Positions 27,926 through 38,269 are shown, counted from the stretch's first letter. The stretch is DNA of 64,000 bases from Jeotgalibacillus sp. R-1-5s-1 (GCF_004405105.1 NZ_SORW01000053.1:84790-148789); one strand, 5' to 3'. Notes: generated from the sequence alone by a model not told the origin. Numbers and translations are program-made.

Positions 27926-27930
27926 GTTTA

Positions 27931-30108
27931 TTATTGTCCCTCTTCTGCCTCTTCAGCCGTCACTTCGACCTGCTGATCCTCTTCTGCTCCTTCTTCGTTC
28001 ATCCGTTTTTGACGGAGCTCAAAGTATTTTGCAAGGGCAGCGGTACCGAGATTTTCATTAACGTCTTCCCTTAATCTGTCCGTGCCGTCATTAGGGTATA
28101 CCCATGGAGCAAGAACAGAGAAAGATACTTCCGGCTCTTCAAATGGTGCAAAACCGACTAACGTAGAGTTCGTTGTTTCAGGTGGCGGAAGGTCTCTTGA
28201 ACGGTAAAGATCATTGTATTTTGGTCCGAAGTAAACTACCTCGGCAGTACCGGTTTTACCGCCGGCTACATATCCGTTACCGATAAAGTCTTGTCCTGTA
28301 CCTTCAGGTCCATTAAATGATCTATAGAATCCTTGTTTAACTCGTTCTAATTCCGACTCGGTATTATTAAGTTTATTTAAAACTTCCGGTTTCATTGCTT
28401 TAACTACAGGTCCAAGAGTATTATTATCAGAACTTGGTTCTCGAATTTCTTTAACTATTTTTGGAGCGACTCTATTTCCTCCATTGATAACTGTTGATAC
28501 GTATTGAGCCATTTGCATTGGTGTATAAGTGTCAAACTGGCCAATAGCTAAATCCAGAAGTTTACCAGGATTTAAATCTAGAGGATTATTTGTCTGATAA
28601 CCAACACTCTCCCCAGGAAGATCAATGCCGGTCTCACTTCCCAAACCAAATTGACCATAATAGTTTCTCATTTTAGTGAATGCACTTGTTCCAATATCAA
28701 TTGGCTGTCCAGGACGATAAGTTGCACCAGCCATTTTAATTGCAATATCAAACATATATCCATTCGAAGATTTCTCCAATGCATATAAATCATTTACAGT
28801 TCTCGGTGAAAACCATGAAGATTTAAGGGGTGTACCCTTAATATCAAAAGGCTGATCAAACATAGAATAACCTGGTGATATTACACCATCCTGATAGCCA
28901 GCTAGAACGGTTGCACCTTTTATACTCGAACCAGCCTCATAAGCACTCGTAAAGGTCCCGATATGATAATCCTGAATCTCATAACCGGTATCTGTTTCAA
29001 CATACTGTTTTCCTACCATAGCCAGGATTTCACCGGTATATGGATCTGTCATGACGAAAAACAGCCGGTCGAGTAGATTACGACCCGGGTTCTGCTTCAG
29101 TCGGATCAGTTCATCTTCCACGATTTTTTCAAGCTCCTGCTGAAGCTCTATATCAATAGAAAGAACTAAATCTTTTCCGCGCTCACCTTCCTGAACAAGC
29201 TGCGAGTCTATCACGTTACCTGCTTTATCCGTGATCGTTCTGACCTTGGATTTTTGCCCCTGCAATACATCTTCGTACTGGAGTTCAAGATAACTTGTTC
29301 CGACACGATCGTTGCGGGCGTAATCTCTTGCAAGGTAGTATTCAATCTTGTCTTCAGGGATTGAGCGAACGCTCCCAAGCACGGAACGTAATACTTCCCC
29401 ATATGGATATTCACGTTCCCAGTCAACGGTTGTATTGACACCAGGCAGTGAGCCGAGGTGTTCACTTACCGTTGCAAACTCTTCATCTGTTACCCCTTCA
29501 TTTTTGATGATTTGAGGAGAAAGATTATACCCTGTCTGCATCTGTCTGAAAACAGCAAGAACCTCCATTTGCTGCGGAGTGAGCTCTGCTAATTCCTCTT
29601 CGGTAATCCGTTCCCTGATTAACGCGTCATATTCATTTTGTTCAAGCTCTCCTTCATCATAAAGAGCCTGCTCTTCTTCTGTAATTTTTGCTTCTGCGCG
29701 TTCCTGATTTTCACGAATCCAGAAGTCCTGCTGGTCACGCAGCGCAATATTTTCTGTATCCATTTTGATCATACCCGCTAAACGTTCAGCAACCATCAGC
29801 ATTTCTTCCTGCTCTGTCTGCTGTGTTTTCGTGTATGTAATGGCATTGACAGGTTTATTATCAACGATTACTTTGCCGTTACGGTCAAAAATCTTTCCCC
29901 GTGGAACGCTGGAATTGACGACAACTTCCTCCGTTCTCTCCAGCTGGCGTGTGAAATCTTCTCCGTTAACTATTTGTAGTACACCGAGCCTTAAGATCAG
30001 CATTGAGAACATCACAAATACTGCAAAGAACAGAATATTCATCCGGTTGGATAGAAAATTCTTTTTCTTCTTTTTATTGTTTTGGCTTCGGGATGGGTTC
30101 TTTGTCAA
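27931..30108 (-). CDS. pbpA: Class B penicillin-binding protein (transpeptidase)
   Basis: 725 residues. A basic, lysine-rich N-terminal tail (KKKKKNFL) precedes one membrane helix (ILFFAVFVMFSMLILRLGVL), a PBP dimer domain and the transpeptidase domain. The active-site serine is in GSSIKGAT (SxxK), an SSN motif follows, and KTGTAE is near the end. The start is probably TTG at 30108 behind GGGAGG; the ATG at 30192 lacks a binding site. Position next to sodA matches Bacillus subtilis pbpA (PBP2A), which makes side-wall peptidoglycan. The C-terminus is a short acidic tail. Confidence 0.92.
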   Translation of the reverse strand: MTKNPSRSQNNKKKKKNFLSNRMNILFFAVFVMFSMLILRLGVLQIVNGEDFTRQLERTEEVVVNSSVPRGKIFDRNGKVIVDNKPVNAITYTKTQQTEQEEMLMVAERLAGMIKMDTENIALRDQQDFWIRENQERAEAKITEEEQALYDEGELEQNEYDALIRERITEEELAELTPQQMEVLAVFRQMQTGYNLSPQIIKNEGVTDEEFATVSEHLGSLPGVNTTVDWEREYPYGEVLRSVLGSVRSIPEDKIEYYLARDYARNDRVGTSYLELQYEDVLQGQKSKVRTITDKAGNVIDSQLVQEGERGKDLVLSIDIELQQELEKIVEDELIRLKQNPGRNLLDRLFFVMTDPYTGEILAMVGKQYVETDTGYEIQDYHIGTFTSAYEAGSSIKGATVLAGYQDGVISPGYSMFDQPFDIKGTPLKSSWFSPRTVNDLYALEKSSNGYMFDIAIKMAGATYRPGQPIDIGTSAFTKMRNYYGQFGLGSETGIDLPGESVGYQTNNPLDLNPGKLLDLAIGQFDTYTPMQMAQYVSTVINGGNRVAPKIVKEIREPSSDNNTLGPVVKAMKPEVLNKLNNTESELERVKQGFYRSFNGPEGTGQDFIGNGYVAGGKTGTAEVVYFGPKYNDLYRSRDLPPPETTNSTLVGFAPFEEPEVSFSVLAPWVYPNDGTDRLREDVNENLGTAALAKYFELRQKRMNEEGAEEDQQVEVTAEEAEEGQ

Positions 30109-30201
30109 TGAAGAGCCTCCCTTCCTATTCTTTACTTCTTTTATCTTATAAGAAAAATGAAATATTCGCCAGAGAGGAATGTCCTTTTTCACGAAAAGGT
30201 C

Positions 30202-30238
30202 AAAAAAATCTTCTGCCAGATGCGGCAGAAGATTTTTA
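30202..30238 (-). terminator. Terminator after sodA
   Basis: AAAATCTTCTGCCGC / GCCAGAAGATTTTTTT-type hairpin with T run on the minus strand. Confidence 0.8.
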
Positions 30239-30245
30239 TCCGTTA

Positions 30246-30854
30246 TTATTTCGCTGAAGCGTAAAGCTTATCTACTGCGTTCCAGTCCACTACGCTCCAG
30301 AAAGCGTTGATGTAGTCAGGACGCTTGTTCTGATACTTCAGGTAGTATGCGTGCTCCCAAACGTCAAGACCAAGGATTGGTGTCTTGCCGTCAGTCAGCG
30401 GTGAATCCTGATTTGGTGTGCTTGTAACTTCAAGCTCTCCGTTATTGACAACAAGCCACGCCCAGCCTGAACCGAAGCGGCCTGCGCCAGCAGCAGCGAA
30501 TTCATCCTTGAACTTGTCAAAGCTGCCGAACTTGTCATTGATCGCTGAAGCAAGATCACCTGTTGGCTCTCCTCCGCCATTTGGAGAAAGGATCTTCCAG
30601 AAGAATGAGTGGTTAGCGTGTCCGCCACCGTTGTTGCGAACTGCTGTACGGATTGATTCCGGTACGCTGTTAAGATCTGCAACAAGCTCATCGATAGATT
30701 TTGCCTGAAGATCATCGTGACCTTCAAGAGCGTCATTTAATTTTGTAACATAAGTATTGTGGTGCTTTGTGTGGTGGATATTCATTGTTTCCTTGTCAAA
30801 ATGCGGTTCTAATGCATCATAAGAGTAAGGTAAATCTGGTAATGTGTAAGCCAT
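30246..30854 (-). CDS. sodA: Superoxide dismutase [Mn/Fe]
   Basis: 202 residues starting [18 protein letters not shown]. The metal ligands are the histidine of HHTKHHNTY, the histidine of NHSFFWKIL, and the aspartate and histidine of LDVWEHAYY. The [11 protein letters not shown] and [18 protein letters not shown] segments are hallmarks of the Mn/Fe family; Mn preference is inferred from Bacillus relatives. ATG 30854 follows AGGAGGAATTCAATT. A monocistronic gene, adjacent to pbpA as in Bacillus subtilis. Confidence 0.95.
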   Translation of the reverse strand: MAYTLPDLPYSYDALEPHFDKETMNIHHTKHHNTYVTKLNDALEGHDDLQAKSIDELVADLNSVPESIRTAVRNNGGGHANHSFFWKILSPNGGGEPTGDLASAINDKFGSFDKFKDEFAAAGAGRFGSGWAWLVVNNGELEVTSTPNQDSPLTDGKTPILGLDVWEHAYYLKYQNKRPDYINAFWSVVDWNAVDKLYASAK

Positions 30855-30972
30855 AATTGAATTCCTCCTGTATGTAGTCTGTTTTTTTGTCCGCAATTAG
30901 CGGTTTCATCTGTTTCAGATTACCAAATAACAAGGAAGCATTCAATTAATAAGCTCTTACATTAGACACTTA

Positions 30973-31455
30973 CTATATGAATAGGATAAAGATCAGGATC
31001 ATCACAGCCTGAACCGTACCTTTTGTAGCAACAGAAGTAATGAAACCAATCAATGATCCGAATCCAATTTTGACAGCCTGCTTAAATTCGGTTCGGTTCA
31101 CAATGAGTTCACCTACCACTGCTCCAATAAAAGGGCCTGCAATAATTCCGAGTACCGGAATGACAAACGGTCCGATTAAGAGACCGATTGTACTTCCCCA
31201 GATCCCGGCTTTTGATCCGCCAAATCTTTTCACGCCAAACATGTTTGATACGTAGTCCGCTCCGAACAGCAGAATAATAAACAGACCCTGGATCGTCCAG
31301 AACAGCCAGTTGAACGGTTCAAATGAGAAAAACAGACCATATAAAATGAATCCGAGCAGGATAAAAACCACACTTGGAATAATGGGATACATAAGACCTA
31401 CAAACGCAATCATAAATGAAAGAATGATGATGACCCAGAATAACGGTTCGATAAT
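30973..31455 (-). CDS. yqgC: DUF456 membrane protein YqgC, possible non-canonical start
   Basis: A DUF456 membrane protein with five or so hydrophobic helices and a glycine-rich repeat ([29 protein letters not shown]). The first ATG (31413) has no ribosome binding site and would remove part of the first helix. A strong GGGAGG (31461-31466) stands five bases before an in-frame ATT-ATC at 31455-31450, giving an N-terminus [20 protein letters not shown] and about 160 residues, the expected family length. I therefore propose an ATT or ATC start. Function is unknown. Confidence 0.75.
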   Translation of the reverse strand: MIEPLFWVIIILSFMIAFVGLMYPIIPSVVFILLGFILYGLFFSFEPFNWLFWTIQGLFIILLFGADYVSNMFGVKRFGGSKAGIWGSTIGLLIGPFVIPVLGIIAGPFIGAVVGELIVNRTEFKQAVKIGFGSLIGFITSVATKGTVQAVMILIFILFI

Positions 31456-31487
31456 TAAAACCTCCCTTAAACGTTTCCTTCTTTATT

Positions 31488-31493
31488 ATTATA
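31488..31493 (-). promoter_or_regulatory. -10 element of yqgC
   Basis: A perfect TATAAT lies on the minus strand 22 bases before the GGGAGG of yqgC. The -35 is weak (TGCAAT, about 19 bases upstream). Confidence 0.5.
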
Positions 31494-31661
31494 CTTAACA
31501 GTTTATATACGTATTGCACATTAAAAGGTTTCAACACTGAATACACTAAGGACAAGCGCCAACCCGTTTAAGTAAACCAGGTGCTTTAAGGTACCGAATT
31601 ATCTTTACACAGTACCCCAGATCTTATCAACATTTGCTGAACCGCTATCCACATCATGCCA

Positions 31662-31678
31662 TTCCCCACTGTGGGGAA
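31662..31678. repeat. 17-bp perfect palindrome
   Basis: TTCCCCAC-T-GTGGGGAA lies between the nptA terminator and the yqgC promoter. It has no T run, so it is not a terminator. A protein-binding site is possible. Confidence 0.7.
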
Positions 31679-31714
31679 CGAACAATGGAAATGTCACAAA
31701 ATAAAAATTGATCA

Positions 31715-31748
31715 ATAAAAAAAGCCGGCATTGCGCCGACTTTTTTTA
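31715..31748 (-). terminator. Terminator after nptA
   Basis: AAAAAAAGTCGGCGC / GCCGGCTTTTTTT on the minus strand, directly after the stop. Confidence 0.85.
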
Positions 31749-31749
31749 C

Positions 31750-33381
31750 TTATTTACGGATACCAAGAACTGCTTCAGCGATATTAGAAGAGTGATCTCC
31801 AATACGTTCGAGATTTGAGACGATATCAACGAATACAATTCCAGCCTGTCCACTGCAACGACCTTCGTTCAGACGGACAATATGCTTTTTACGGAATTTA
31901 CGTTCCATTTTATCAATTAAATCTTCTTTTTCTGCCACGCTGCGGGCAAGCGCATGATCATTTGAATCAAGTGCTTCCATAGCCTGAGATACAGCTTCGA
32001 CTGTTAGAGTGAACATCTCATGTAAATCTTCCATGGCATCTTCTGTCAGCTTCACTTTATTAGCCTGCTGATAATCAACAAGCTCAATGACGTTTTCGAA
32101 GTGGTCACCGATCCGCTCGATATCACGAACCGTATCCATCAGAATAGAGTGACGTTCCGATTCCTGTGCAGACAATGAGCTTCCTGATAGTTTAACAAGA
32201 TACTCCGTAATTTTTTTATCAAGATTATTAATCGCATCCTCAACCTGATAGCCAAGTTCTGCGTTTTTCTTGTTTTTAGTTTTCAAATATTCGTGTGCTT
32301 CGTTTAATCCCTGAACAGCAAACTGTCCCATGCGCAGAACTTCTTCTTTCGCCTGTCCTAGCGCGATTGAAGGTGACTGCTCAATAAAATGCGGGTCAAG
32401 ATGCTTCGGTTTAAATTCAACTGCAACGTCCTGTCCAGGCACAATCTTCGTTACAATCAATGCCAGAATCGCAATGAATGGGAACTGAATAATTGTATTT
32501 GTTACGTTAAATGTTCCGTGAGCAAATGCAATCTGCATTTCAGGATTCAGGTTCATAAACTGATCGATCCATGTAATGAAAGCTGTAAATGGAATTAACG
32601 CAATCATAAAAATGATTGTACCGATAATATTAAACATAACGTGTACAGCTGCAGCACGCTTTGCAGCTACTGAAGCGCCGATTGCAGCGAGTACTGCTGT
32701 GATCGTTGTACCGATATTATCACCAAATAATACAGGAATTGCAGCATTTAACGAAATTAAATCTTCTGCATAAAGTCCTTGAAGAACCCCGATAGTCGCA
32801 CTGGAACTTTGAACAATCATTGTAAAGACAGTTCCGATTACAACACCCAAAATCGGGATTTCACTCATGCTTTGAGTTAGATCTATAAAGGCTTGTAATT
32901 CACGCAGAGGCTTCATGCCACCACTCATCAGTTCAAGCCCGTAAAATAATGTACCAAAACCGAATACAACCTGGCCTAAGTTATTGATTTTATTATTCTT
33001 AAAGAAGAATAATAGGATTGCACCTGCTGCGGTAATTGGCAAAGCATAAGCACCAATATCAATACCGATAATAAAGGCAGTAACAGTTGTACCGATATTT
33101 GCCCCCATAATTACCCCGATAGCCTGGCGAAGCGTCATAAACCCTGCGCTTACAAGCCCAATCGTAATAACGGTAGTACCTGTACTCGTCTGTAAAAGAA
33201 CTGTGACAAAAATACCTGCCAGTACACCCATAAACGGGTTCGTAGTAAAACGATCAAGAATTTCTCTTAATCGGTCACCAGCAGACTTTTGAAGTCCGTC
33301 CCCCATATACTTCAATCCAAAAAGAAAGATCCCCAGTCCTCCGATAAACTGAAAGAAGACTTCTTGCCAATTCACTTCCAT
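31750..33381 (-). CDS. Na/Pi cotransporter family protein with PhoU domain
   Basis: 543 residues. Two inverted repeats of the Na/Pi cotransporter (NptA/PNaS) fold contain the QSSSATIG and QTSTGTTV motifs that form the ion and phosphate site. A cytoplasmic PhoU-like domain of about 200 residues follows (DIERIGDHFENVIE and NLERIGDHSSNIAE). ATG 33381 follows CAGGGG; the longer frame is unlikely. It offers low-affinity sodium-driven phosphate import or export, complementing the Pst system. Confidence 0.9.
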   Translation of the reverse strand: MEVNWQEVFFQFIGGLGIFLFGLKYMGDGLQKSAGDRLREILDRFTTNPFMGVLAGIFVTVLLQTSTGTTVITIGLVSAGFMTLRQAIGVIMGANIGTTVTAFIIGIDIGAYALPITAAGAILLFFFKNNKINNLGQVVFGFGTLFYGLELMSGGMKPLRELQAFIDLTQSMSEIPILGVVIGTVFTMIVQSSSATIGVLQGLYAEDLISLNAAIPVLFGDNIGTTITAVLAAIGASVAAKRAAAVHVMFNIIGTIIFMIALIPFTAFITWIDQFMNLNPEMQIAFAHGTFNVTNTIIQFPFIAILALIVTKIVPGQDVAVEFKPKHLDPHFIEQSPSIALGQAKEEVLRMGQFAVQGLNEAHEYLKTKNKKNAELGYQVEDAINNLDKKITEYLVKLSGSSLSAQESERHSILMDTVRDIERIGDHFENVIELVDYQQANKVKLTEDAMEDLHEMFTLTVEAVSQAMEALDSNDHALARSVAEKEDLIDKMERKFRKKHIVRLNEGRCSGQAGIVFVDIVSNLERIGDHSSNIAEAVLGIRK

Positions 33382-33622
33382 GTTTTCAACCCCTGTAAAC
33401 AAATTTAGACAAACTTCTTGAAAACCCTCCACAATTATTAATTCTTTTAACGATATAAGTAAAGGGGTAAAATTAAATCTTTACAATCGGTTAATAATAG
33501 AGGCTTTATATTACAATAATGTTACAAAAGATTTGTATTCACGAATCGTTCATTTGCTCTCTGAACGTTTATAAACGTACAATATAACTACTATAGAGCG
33601 TTATTATCTGGGGGTTCACGTA

Positions 33623-34408
33623 TTGAATATTTTTAAACAGTTTTATAAGAGCTTATACTCACCAAAAGATATTTCCCGTTTCAGATTTCAGGGAATTGGA
33701 AAAACCATTTTATATTTATTCATCCTCGCATTTATCAGTTCCATACCTGCCATGATTCAGATCATATCACTCGGCAACACTGTCTTTAATGAAGGAGAGG
33801 AAATTCTGAGTAACCAAATGCCGGCTTTTGAAGTAACAAATGGTACTCTCCAGACAGAAACAAATGAAGAAGTGACCATACGCAACAGCGGTTTTACCAT
33901 TATTGTTGATGGTACCGGGGAAATGACTTCTGAGGATATTGAGGGCACGGTCAATACTGCAGCACTGCTTCGTGACGGAGTGGCAGTGTCAGCAGGGGCC
34001 GGTGTTCAGGAATATCCATACAGCAGCTTTACAGGTTTTACATTCAGTAACGAAGGTCTCTCCTCTCTTCTTTCTTCTATAGAAGGGGCAAAGGTGATTA
34101 TTTATGCGTTTATCTTTTTATTCATTTATATTATTGGCGCAGGATTGCTTTTTATTAAAACTTTATTTTTTGCCTGGATTGGAACAATCATGGCGAAATC
34201 TTCAGAACGCAGGCTGGTCTATCGTCAAAGCTTCAGACTGGCTGCTTACAGTTCGACGCTGCCGGTTACGTTTTTCCTGATAACAGATATTGTCGGCTCC
34301 GTGATCCCGTTTGCAACGCTGATTAACTGGTTTGTTACGACAATGGTGCTTTACCTCGCGATTAAGGAGATACCACAGCCTAAGAAGAAACCTGAAGTGA
34401 CGGCATAA
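33623..34408 (+). CDS. yqgB: DUF1189 membrane protein
   Basis: 261 residues. The N-terminal FKQFYKSLYSPKDISRFRFQGIGK is the DUF1189 signature. A first membrane helix, an extracellular domain of about 110 residues, and then three helices follow (IIYAFIFLFIYIIGAGLLF and others), ending in a lysine/proline-rich tail. The start is TTG at 33623 after GGGGG. The family has unknown function; I infer membrane location with one external domain. Confidence 0.85.
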   Translation: MNIFKQFYKSLYSPKDISRFRFQGIGKTILYLFILAFISSIPAMIQIISLGNTVFNEGEEILSNQMPAFEVTNGTLQTETNEEVTIRNSGFTIIVDGTGEMTSEDIEGTVNTAALLRDGVAVSAGAGVQEYPYSSFTGFTFSNEGLSSLLSSIEGAKVIIYAFIFLFIYIIGAGLLFIKTLFFAWIGTIMAKSSERRLVYRQSFRLAAYSSTLPVTFFLITDIVGSVIPFATLINWFVTTMVLYLAIKEIPQPKKKPEVTA

Positions 34409-34462
34409 AAAACGCGTATAAAGAAGTAACATATTCAGTTAAAGTCATGAAATATATCCTTA

Positions 34463-34515
34463 TAAAAAACTGCCGGTTCTTTTCTCAATCAAGAGAAAAA
34501 ACCGGCAGTTTTTAT
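34463..34515. terminator. Long bidirectional terminator
   Basis: AAAAACTGCCGGTT-CTTTTCTC pairs with GAGAAAA-AACCGGCAGTTTTT. The stem exceeds 20 base pairs between two convergent genes. Confidence 0.9.
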
Positions 34516-36248
34516 GATGCCTCCTCTCTATTGTTGCTGAGAGTGGCTGTTTTTAAATGGGAGGAAAGCTGATACAGCCTTCCGGCAATTTCAGTTGACT
34601 CAAGAATACGCTGTTCCTGATGTTCGATCATGACGTTCATTTCAGCTGTCCTGCTGTGCGTTTTCGCTGCAATCGCTGATACGGACTCCGTTGTTTGTTT
34701 TAACTGAGGGAGCGTTTCCTTAAATAAAGCAGCCTGTTCCTGAAGCTCTTCAATTCTACTTTCAGATTCTTCAATTTGTGACACCATTTCATTAAAGAAG
34801 GACAGACCATGTAATGAATCATCGAGTGCCTGTTTAGACTCGTCTGCAATTAATAGAAAGTCATGCTCTGTACGCCTGCTGATATTCTGTAGAAAAGCCA
34901 TTGCCTCATCAATATTCTGAACCGCTTTTGATGACTGCTCTGCCAGCATCCCAACTTCTTTTGCCACGACAGCAAAACCTGCTCCGCTTTCTCCAGCACG
35001 GGCTGCTTCAATAGAAGCATTTATTGAAAGAAGTCGTGTTTTATCCGCAATCGTTTTAATGAAAAGCGCTGCTTCATTGGATACTTCAGCCTGTTTTCTC
35101 ATTTGGACAATGGTATCTTTCAGCGGCATCATTTTGACAACTGCCTGTTCCATTGAAGCCTTTAATTGATCAACACTTTTTTCCCCATCAACTCTCTTTT
35201 CCTTCAGCAGTGAATTGATGTCATTTAATTCCTGCAAATCAGCCAGCATAAGACTGAGCTGTTCCGACATATTGTAAAATGCGGACAAACTTTTACCGGA
35301 CTCTTTTGCTGTTTCCTCTGCTCCAAGATGAATACCATTTACTTTCTGTTTAATCGGAGAAAGAGAATGGACAAGTTCATCCGAGCTTTTGCGCAGGCTG
35401 ATTCCTGACTGATTCAACTGATCTCCTGTATGAAGCAGCTCAGTTATCAGGTTGCTTATTGTTTCTATTGTCACTTTAAAACTTTTGTGCAAAGAAACGA
35501 TTTCCGGCACTGTCGTGTGGATTTTCAACTGACCACCTGTGAAATCACCTTCCCGCACTTTTCTCATCTCTTCACGCAAAATTGAAATCGGCCGGCTGAT
35601 TGAGCGCACAGTCAGTATCATTAAAATAAGTGCGATTAAGCTTGTAACAATGACTGTTCGTATAATGGAAGCAGCAAGTGCTGCCTGTTCACTTAAATAA
35701 TCGTCTTTTGGAATTGCGATCGTATAGATCCCTTTGAGCTCCTGAATGTTAAAATATGAAAGTTTATAGCTTTTGCCTTCTATTTCACCGTCCATGGTTC
35801 CCTTACCTGCTGATATGATTGATGTTTGAAGTTCCTCAGGAAGATTGAATGGAAGCTCGCCTGTTAACGCCTCGGGACCTTCGGGTGTCAATAGAAAAAT
35901 GGAAGCTGATAAGCCATCCTGGGAAAGGTTCGCCTTCTGCTGATTCATGATCTGTTTTGATTTATTTATAAATTGTTCTTCATTTCCGGGATAAGCGAGC
36001 ATGGCATTTTTCACTAATTCATTAGCGATCGTCGCTTCACGCTCAAGTCTTTGTGCCATTAATTTTTCGCCTGACTCAACGGAAGCATGATAGCCAATTA
36101 CACCTAAGTAAGCAGTAGAACCTAACAATAAAATCATTAAAACCACTGTTAACCTTACAGATAATGAGAGTTTACCCAAGATTGTATTCCATCCGGCTTT
36201 CCCAACCTTCTTAAATTTCCGTGACCATCCTGCATTACGATTTTTCAT
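34512..36248 (-). CDS. Methyl-accepting chemotaxis protein
   Basis: 578 residues. TM1 ([20 protein letters not shown]) and TM2 ([20 protein letters not shown]) flank an external sensor domain of about 130 residues. A HAMP domain and a signalling domain with the hairpin tip follow ([32 protein letters not shown]). It senses an unknown ligand and signals to CheA/CheW. GGGGGAAATATGAC precedes the ATG. No other chemotaxis gene is nearby, so it is an isolated receptor. Confidence 0.9.
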   Translation of the reverse strand: MKNRNAGWSRKFKKVGKAGWNTILGKLSLSVRLTVVLMILLLGSTAYLGVIGYHASVESGEKLMAQRLEREATIANELVKNAMLAYPGNEEQFINKSKQIMNQQKANLSQDGLSASIFLLTPEGPEALTGELPFNLPEELQTSIISAGKGTMDGEIEGKSYKLSYFNIQELKGIYTIAIPKDDYLSEQAALAASIIRTVIVTSLIALILMILTVRSISRPISILREEMRKVREGDFTGGQLKIHTTVPEIVSLHKSFKVTIETISNLITELLHTGDQLNQSGISLRKSSDELVHSLSPIKQKVNGIHLGAEETAKESGKSLSAFYNMSEQLSLMLADLQELNDINSLLKEKRVDGEKSVDQLKASMEQAVVKMMPLKDTIVQMRKQAEVSNEAALFIKTIADKTRLLSINASIEAARAGESGAGFAVVAKEVGMLAEQSSKAVQNIDEAMAFLQNISRRTEHDFLLIADESKQALDDSLHGLSFFNEMVSQIEESESRIEELQEQAALFKETLPQLKQTTESVSAIAAKTHSRTAEMNVMIEHQEQRILESTEIAGRLYQLSSHLKTATLSNNREEAS

Positions 36249-36358
36249 GTCATATTTCCCCCAATGGTTTTATAGGTCTATTATCACTATTTTCTTTTAA
36301 TTTCCTGTACCCCGTTTGTAAAATCTTTGTAAATAAGAAACCTGAAAGGGAGGAAAAA

Positions 36359-36484
36359 ATGAAAAAATTCCTGCTGTTCTTATTGCTGATCATCAGTCTG
36401 TACAGCTGTTACTGGGATCTGACAACCGGTTCCATCGATCCATCATTATTTAAAATCACAGAGATAACGGAATGTGAGCTGTAA
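36359..36484 (+). CDS. Small putative exported peptide or lipoprotein
   Basis: 41 residues. A KKFLLFLLLIISLYSC start resembles a signal peptide with a possible lipobox-like LYSC, leaving only about 24 mature residues (YWDLTTGSIDPSLF onwards). The ribosome binding site is strong: AAAGGGAGGAAAAA before ATG 36359. I do not recognise a family. The good start site argues for expression. Confidence 0.55.
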   Translation: MKKFLLFLLLIISLYSCYWDLTTGSIDPSLFKITEITECEL

Positions 36485-36509
36485 TAAAATCTTCTGCACA
36501 CTCATTTTC

Positions 36510-36539
36510 TTGTACATGCTGATTCAACACTGTTAGAAT
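36510..36539 (+). promoter_or_regulatory. Promoter of ispG
   Basis: TTGTAC (36510) and TAGAAT (36534) with an 18-base spacer, 46 bases before the TTG start. Confidence 0.6.
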
Positions 36540-36585
36540 AAAGAAGAAACAATATTATAGGATGCTTAAAAAGGAGCGAATACCT

Positions 36586-37695
36586 TTGGGTGAAATTACA
36601 CATCGTTCAAACACTCGTCCCGTTAAAGTCGGGGATTTAACTATTGGCGGTAACAATGAATTAGTCATTCAAAGTATGACAACAACTAAAACGCATGACG
36701 TTGAAGCAACGGTTGCTGAAATTAAACGTCTTGAGGAAGCCGGCTGTCAGATTGTCCGTGTAGCATGTCCGGATGAGCGTGCGGCTGATGCGATTCCTGA
36801 AATTAAAAAGCGAATTAATATCCCGCTTGTCGTTGATATTCATTTTGATTACAAGCTGGCTTTAAAAGCAATTGAAGGCGGAGCGGATAAAATCCGGATT
36901 AACCCTGGTAATATCGGTCGCCGTGAGAAGGTCGAAGCTGTTGTAAAAGCAGCCAAGGAAAAGAACATCCCGATCCGGATTGGTGTAAATGCCGGAAGTC
37001 TCGAGCGGAAAATCCTTGAGAAATACGGATATCCTACTGCAGACGGCATGGTAGAAAGTGCCCTTCATCATATTAAAATCCTGGAAGACCTTGATTTCCA
37101 CGATATCATCGTCTCGATGAAGGCGTCAGATGTGAATCTGGCTATTGAAGCATATGAAAAAGCCGCAAAAGCATTTGACTACCCGCTTCACCTCGGTATT
37201 ACTGAGTCCGGCACATTATTTGCAGGTACAGTAAAAAGTGCTGCAGGTCTTGGCGCAATTCTGAGTAAGGGGATCGGTAACACGCTTCGCATTTCACTGA
37301 GCGCGGATCCGGTTGAAGAGGTTAAAGTGGCAAGAGAACTGCTCAAGTCATTTGGTCTTGCTTCAAATGCGGCAACCTTAATCTCCTGCCCAACTTGCGG
37401 ACGTATTGAAATTGATCTGATTTCAATTGCGAACGAAGTAGAGGAGTATATTTCCACAATCAAAGCACCGATTAAAGTTGCCGTTCTGGGATGTGCGGTT
37501 AACGGTCCGGGTGAGGCCCGTGAAGCAGACATCGGGATTGCCGGAGCAAGAGGAGAAGGTCTTCTTTTCATGAAAGGGAAAACAGTTCGTAAAGTTCCTG
37601 AAGCAACCATGGTCGAAGAACTCAAAGTTGAAATTGATAAACTGGCTGAGGAGCATTACCGCAAACAGGCTGAAGAAGCCGCAGCGAACGCTTAA
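36586..37695 (+). CDS. ispG: HMBPP synthase IspG (GcpE)
   Basis: About 369 residues. IspG reductively opens methylerythritol cyclodiphosphate to HMBPP in the MEP isoprenoid pathway. The iron-sulfur cysteines are in [10 protein letters not shown] and [10 protein letters not shown], and the TIM-barrel motif is [14 protein letters not shown] prefer TTG 36586 behind AAAAAGGAG over the ATG eight codons upstream, which would place the Shine-Dalgarno inside the gene. It works with IspH, also in this window. Confidence 0.95.
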   Translation: MGEITHRSNTRPVKVGDLTIGGNNELVIQSMTTTKTHDVEATVAEIKRLEEAGCQIVRVACPDERAADAIPEIKKRINIPLVVDIHFDYKLALKAIEGGADKIRINPGNIGRREKVEAVVKAAKEKNIPIRIGVNAGSLERKILEKYGYPTADGMVESALHHIKILEDLDFHDIIVSMKASDVNLAIEAYEKAAKAFDYPLHLGITESGTLFAGTVKSAAGLGAILSKGIGNTLRISLSADPVEEVKVARELLKSFGLASNAATLISCPTCGRIEIDLISIANEVEEYISTIKAPIKVAVLGCAVNGPGEAREADIGIAGARGEGLLFMKGKTVRKVPEATMVEELKVEIDKLAEEHYRKQAEEAAANA

Positions 37696-37705
37696 TCCAG
37701 CTATA

Positions 37706-37741
37706 ACAAAAAACACGGATCTATAAAATCCGTGTTTTTGT
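37706..37741. terminator. Terminator after ispG
   Basis: AAAAAACACGGAT / ATCCGTGTTTTTG hairpin between convergent ispG and the DUF4190 gene. Confidence 0.85.
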
Positions 37742-37786
37742 TTTGACACTTTATATTAACCCGGGTTCAGTAAATTTCTTCAGGCA

Positions 37787-38146
37787 CTAGAATAACGGAT
37801 AGATCAAAAGACCGAGCACGATTGAGATCGCACCCAAAGCAATCCCTGTCCCACCCGACATTTTACCGTCAGATCGTCTTGCTGCAAATCCGAGAATAAT
37901 CGCCAGTGCCCCGAATAATACTGGTGCGGTAAAAAAAGCAATGATACCCGTTATGATAGAAGCGTATCCAAGCCACATACCGCGATTTGTATTTTTGATT
38001 ACACCGTCTCTTTTTCTCTCCGTATCATCAGGTGTCTCTGTGTACCATGCAGGACTTACCCTCGAAAGCTCCGTGCCCATTTCTTCATCATACCTGTTTT
38101 CCTGAAGGCTTTTTTCATCTTTTTTCTCCATTTTGTCATCATCCAT
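37787..38146 (-). CDS. yqfX: DUF4190 membrane protein (YqfX-like)
   Basis: 119 residues. An acidic, charged N-terminal half of about 50 residues (DDDKMEKKDEKSLQE) is followed by two membrane helices with the DUF4190 pattern (YASIITGIIAFFTAPVLFG, GTGIALGAISIVLGLLIYP). AAGGAGGGGAAGTGA precedes ATG 38146. It is next to ispG as in Bacillus subtilis yqfX. Function is unknown. Confidence 0.8.
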   Translation of the reverse strand: MDDDKMEKKDEKSLQENRYDEEMGTELSRVSPAWYTETPDDTERKRDGVIKNTNRGMWLGYASIITGIIAFFTAPVLFGALAIILGFAARRSDGKMSGGTGIALGAISIVLGLLIYPLF

Positions 38147-38269
38147 TCACTTCCCCTCCTTCCCGGAATAATCCTAGGGTGTCCATGAATAAACTTCATT
38201 ATGACTGGAAAATATTCTTCTTCATTTGTGATACAATAATACATAGCGATATTAAAGGAGATTTTGCAT

